Positions 62,466-64,000 of a stretch of 64,000 bases of DNA are shown here, one piece after another (position 1 is the stretch's first letter; each line of letters opens with the position of its first letter). The notes beneath the pieces were generated by a model. That model did not search any database and was not told where the DNA came from. It saw only the letters and a program-made list of their open reading frames with translations. The stretch spans positions 2,976,001-3,040,000 of the forward strand of contig NZ_LR723670.1 of assembly GCF_902502825.2 (NCBI RefSeq). The letters are read 5' to 3'. The position numbers were made by a program, and so were the translations under genes. This DNA comes from Pseudorhizobium flavum (GTDB lineage Bacteria > Pseudomonadota > Alphaproteobacteria > Rhizobiales > Rhizobiaceae).

Positions 62466-63665
62466 ATGCGCTACGCCTCCATAACAGACCGTCTTGCCGA
62501 TCTCGGTTCCGGCCGCTGGGCGGTGCACACCGCTGCTCGCCAGATGAAGCAGGAGGGCGCCGATATCATCGAGCTCACTATTGGCGAACCGGATGTCGCG
62601 CCGGACAAGGCGCTCCTGGACGAGGCGACGAAATCCATGCATTCCGGACGCATACGTTACTCGAATGGACGCGGCGAGCCTTCGGTCCTGAAGGCACTGG
62701 TCGAGAAGTACGCGAAGCGCCGCACCGGGGTGACGGAGCAGAACTTCCTCTGCTTCCCCGGCACCCAGACAGCCCTCTACGCCGTGATGACGGGCCTGGT
62801 CGAAACCGGTGATGCTGTACTCGTCGGCGACCCGCTCTACGCAACCTATGAAGGGGTGATCGCGTCCACCGGCGCCCATCCGGTGATGGTTCCGCTTCGT
62901 CCGGAGAAGCGGTTCCACATGCAGGCCGAGGACCTCGAACGGGCGATCACGCCGAACTCACGCGTGGTGCTCCTCAATACACCGCACAATCCGACTGGCG
63001 CCGTACTGACGGCCCGTGAAATTTCCGCGATCGGGGAAATCTGCCGCAAGCACGACCTCTGGATCGTCTGCGATGAGGTCTATGAGCAACTGGTGTTCGA
63101 TGACGTCCCGTTTGCATCGCCATTCGACATGCCGGAACTGGCAGAGCGGACCATCGTGGTCTCGTCGATCTCCAAGTCCCATGCGGCGCCGGGCTTCCGC
63201 AGCGGCTGGGCCGCAGGCCCTGCAGAGTTCTGCAACCGCTTGCTTCCCGTCTCCGAGACGATGCTCTTTGGTGTCCAGCCGTTCATTGCAGACATGACGG
63301 CGCTCGCGCTTTCGCAGGACTTCCACATGGCGCCGACCATGCGCGCGAACTACCGCCGGCGCGCGGAGATTGCAGCCCAGGCTTTCGCCGGCAACAATCT
63401 TGTGAGACCCATGCTGCCGGAAGGAGGAATGTTCATCCTTCTCGACATCTCCGCAACCGGCCTCACCGGGCTTCAATTTGCTTGGGAGCTTCTGCAGCAG
63501 GAAGGTGTCGCGATCATGCCCGGAGGATCGTTCGGCCGGCAGGCCAACGGCTTCCTGCGCATCTCTCTCACGGTTCCCGACGATACGCTGCTCATCGCCA
63601 TGAAGCGCATCTCGGACCTCGCCGATCGCCTTATGGCGCCGGAAGGACGACGCGCGACCGCCTGA
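62466..63665 (+). CDS. PLP-dependent aminotransferase (class I)
   Basis: A 399-residue fold-type I aminotransferase of the aspartate aminotransferase family. ELTIGEPDVAPD at the start binds substrate, NTPHNPTGAVLT and VCDEVYEQLVF bind the cofactor, and the Schiff-base Lys237 lies in SSISKSHAAPGFRSGW. FLRISLTVPD holds the carboxylate-binding Arg. Substrate is uncertain. ATG 62466 has AGAGGA before it; it begins 20 bp after the TetR gene, so the two are one operon. Confidence 0.93.
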   Translation: MRYASITDRLADLGSGRWAVHTAARQMKQEGADIIELTIGEPDVAPDKALLDEATKSMHSGRIRYSNGRGEPSVLKALVEKYAKRRTGVTEQNFLCFPGTQTALYAVMTGLVETGDAVLVGDPLYATYEGVIASTGAHPVMVPLRPEKRFHMQAEDLERAITPNSRVVLLNTPHNPTGAVLTAREISAIGEICRKHDLWIVCDEVYEQLVFDDVPFASPFDMPELAERTIVVSSISKSHAAPGFRSGWAAGPAEFCNRLLPVSETMLFGVQPFIADMTALALSQDFHMAPTMRANYRRRAEIAAQAFAGNNLVRPMLPEGGMFILLDISATGLTGLQFAWELLQQEGVAIMPGGSFGRQANGFLRISLTVPDDTLLIAMKRISDLADRLMAPEGRRATA

Positions 63666-63674
63666 GCGGCGAAG

Positions 63675-63704
63675 GCAGGTCATTTCAGCCGTGAAATGAC
63701 CTGC
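63675..63704. terminator. 13-bp hairpin at convergent gene ends
   Basis: GCAGGTCATTTCA, GCCG, TGAAATGACCTGC: a perfect 13-bp stem. It includes the stop codon of the minus-strand gene and lies 10 bp after the aminotransferase stop. No T tract. Confidence 0.65.
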
Positions 63705-64000
63705 GCACCGAAGACATCGATGAACTGCAACTGATTGCGTCCGACATTGTGGACGTAGATCTGCTCAAAACCCATGCCCATGTCTTCCTCGAACCACGCA
63801 ACGTGGCGAGAGGGATCGGCCGAGATGCGGACGAACTCGTCCATATCTTCGGGCCTGACCCGGGCGCAGGCAGCATCGAACTCCTCCGGCGTCCTGAGCG
63901 TCTCGGCGACTGCGGCGGGCAGCGTATTGCTCCGCCACTGATCGTATGCGTTCTCGCGGGCTTCTGCTTCAGTCGGGGCATAGGAAACGTGAACCTGAAG
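63680..64000 (-). CDS. LLM-class flavin-dependent oxidoreductase, C-terminal part
   Basis: Only the last 106 residues lie in the window; the gene continues past 64000. The readable part has VHVSYAPTEAEARENAYDQW, RTPEEFDAAC, ISADPSRHVAWFEEDMGMGF and IYVHNVGRNQLQFIDVFGAQV, matching the end of luciferase-like monooxygenases of the TIGR03885 (FMN-dependent) type. It converges on the aminotransferase gene. The overlapping frame ending at 63685 on this strand is a shadow. Confidence 0.75.
   Translation of the reverse strand, partial: LQVHVSYAPTEAEARENAYDQWRSNTLPAAVAETLRTPEEFDAACARVRPEDMDEFVRISADPSRHVAWFEEDMGMGFEQIYVHNVGRNQLQFIDVFGAQVISRLK

Overview
The window is about 62% GC, densely packed, and reads as Alphaproteobacteria, order Hyphomicrobiales (Rhizobiaceae; Sinorhizobium/Ensifer or Rhizobium-like). 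The pointers are duplicated Ku with LigD, a CoxI-III fusion, tripartite tricarboxylate transport beside a DctB/DctD-type pair, HWE and PAS kinases, and many small stress proteins. It looks like accessory (megaplasmid or chromid) rather than core chromosome: there are no tRNA, rRNA, ribosomal or cell-division genes. That placement is inference.

The strongest theme is a recurring promoter, GGAAC-N16/17-CGTT, the consensus known for the EcfG/RpoE2 general stress sigma factor of Alphaproteobacteria. I found 12 exact copies and about 9 one-base variants, nearly all 10-60 bp upstream of a start codon on the right strand. A sigma gene of this type (6908-7414) has an exact copy upstream of itself. 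A NepR-like anti-sigma candidate (12279-12479) and an HWE kinase (27728-29437) are also present; PhyR is not.

Layout. 1-7.4 kb: hybrid PAS kinase, BON protein, PQQ glucose dehydrogenase, UdgX-type uracil-DNA glycosylase, GST, CuZn superoxide dismutase and the sigma factor. 7.5-11.8 kb: Ku-LigD-Ku end-joining module. 11.9-15.2 kb: small stress proteins (BON, DUF892, DUF2934) and an isochorismatase-fold hydrolase. 15.3-19.1 kb: glycogen synthase and debranching enzyme, convergent. 19.1-25.6 kb: lipoprotein, a 25-residue microprotein, and a haem-copper oxidase operon. 25.7-30.2 kb: DJ-1/PfpI protein, topoisomerase IB, HWE kinase, two small proteins.

30.3-35.9 kb: CUT1 sugar ABC transporter with a divergent LacI regulator. 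35.9-42.4 kb: TctCBA with its kinase and sigma54 activator. 42.5-44.4 kb: membrane protein plus flavin disulfide oxidoreductase. 44.5-52.3 kb: probable extracellular polysaccharide locus (asparagine synthase, flippase, GNAT-like protein), ended by an IS3-family element that has removed the 5' end of a glycoside hydrolase. 52.4-57.5 kb: more small stress genes and a phospholipase D / flippase-like membrane protein / EEP phosphatase group. 57.8-64 kb: cyanide-insensitive-type bd oxidase with a tiny third subunit, then an MFS-TetR-aminotransferase group and a truncated luciferase-like oxidoreductase.

Taken together, much of the window looks like a general-stress island: one sigma factor appears to control DNA end-joining, uracil capture, topology, glycogen, alternative respiration, periplasmic glucose oxidation and membrane-lipid turnover. 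Promoter assignments come from sequence alone.
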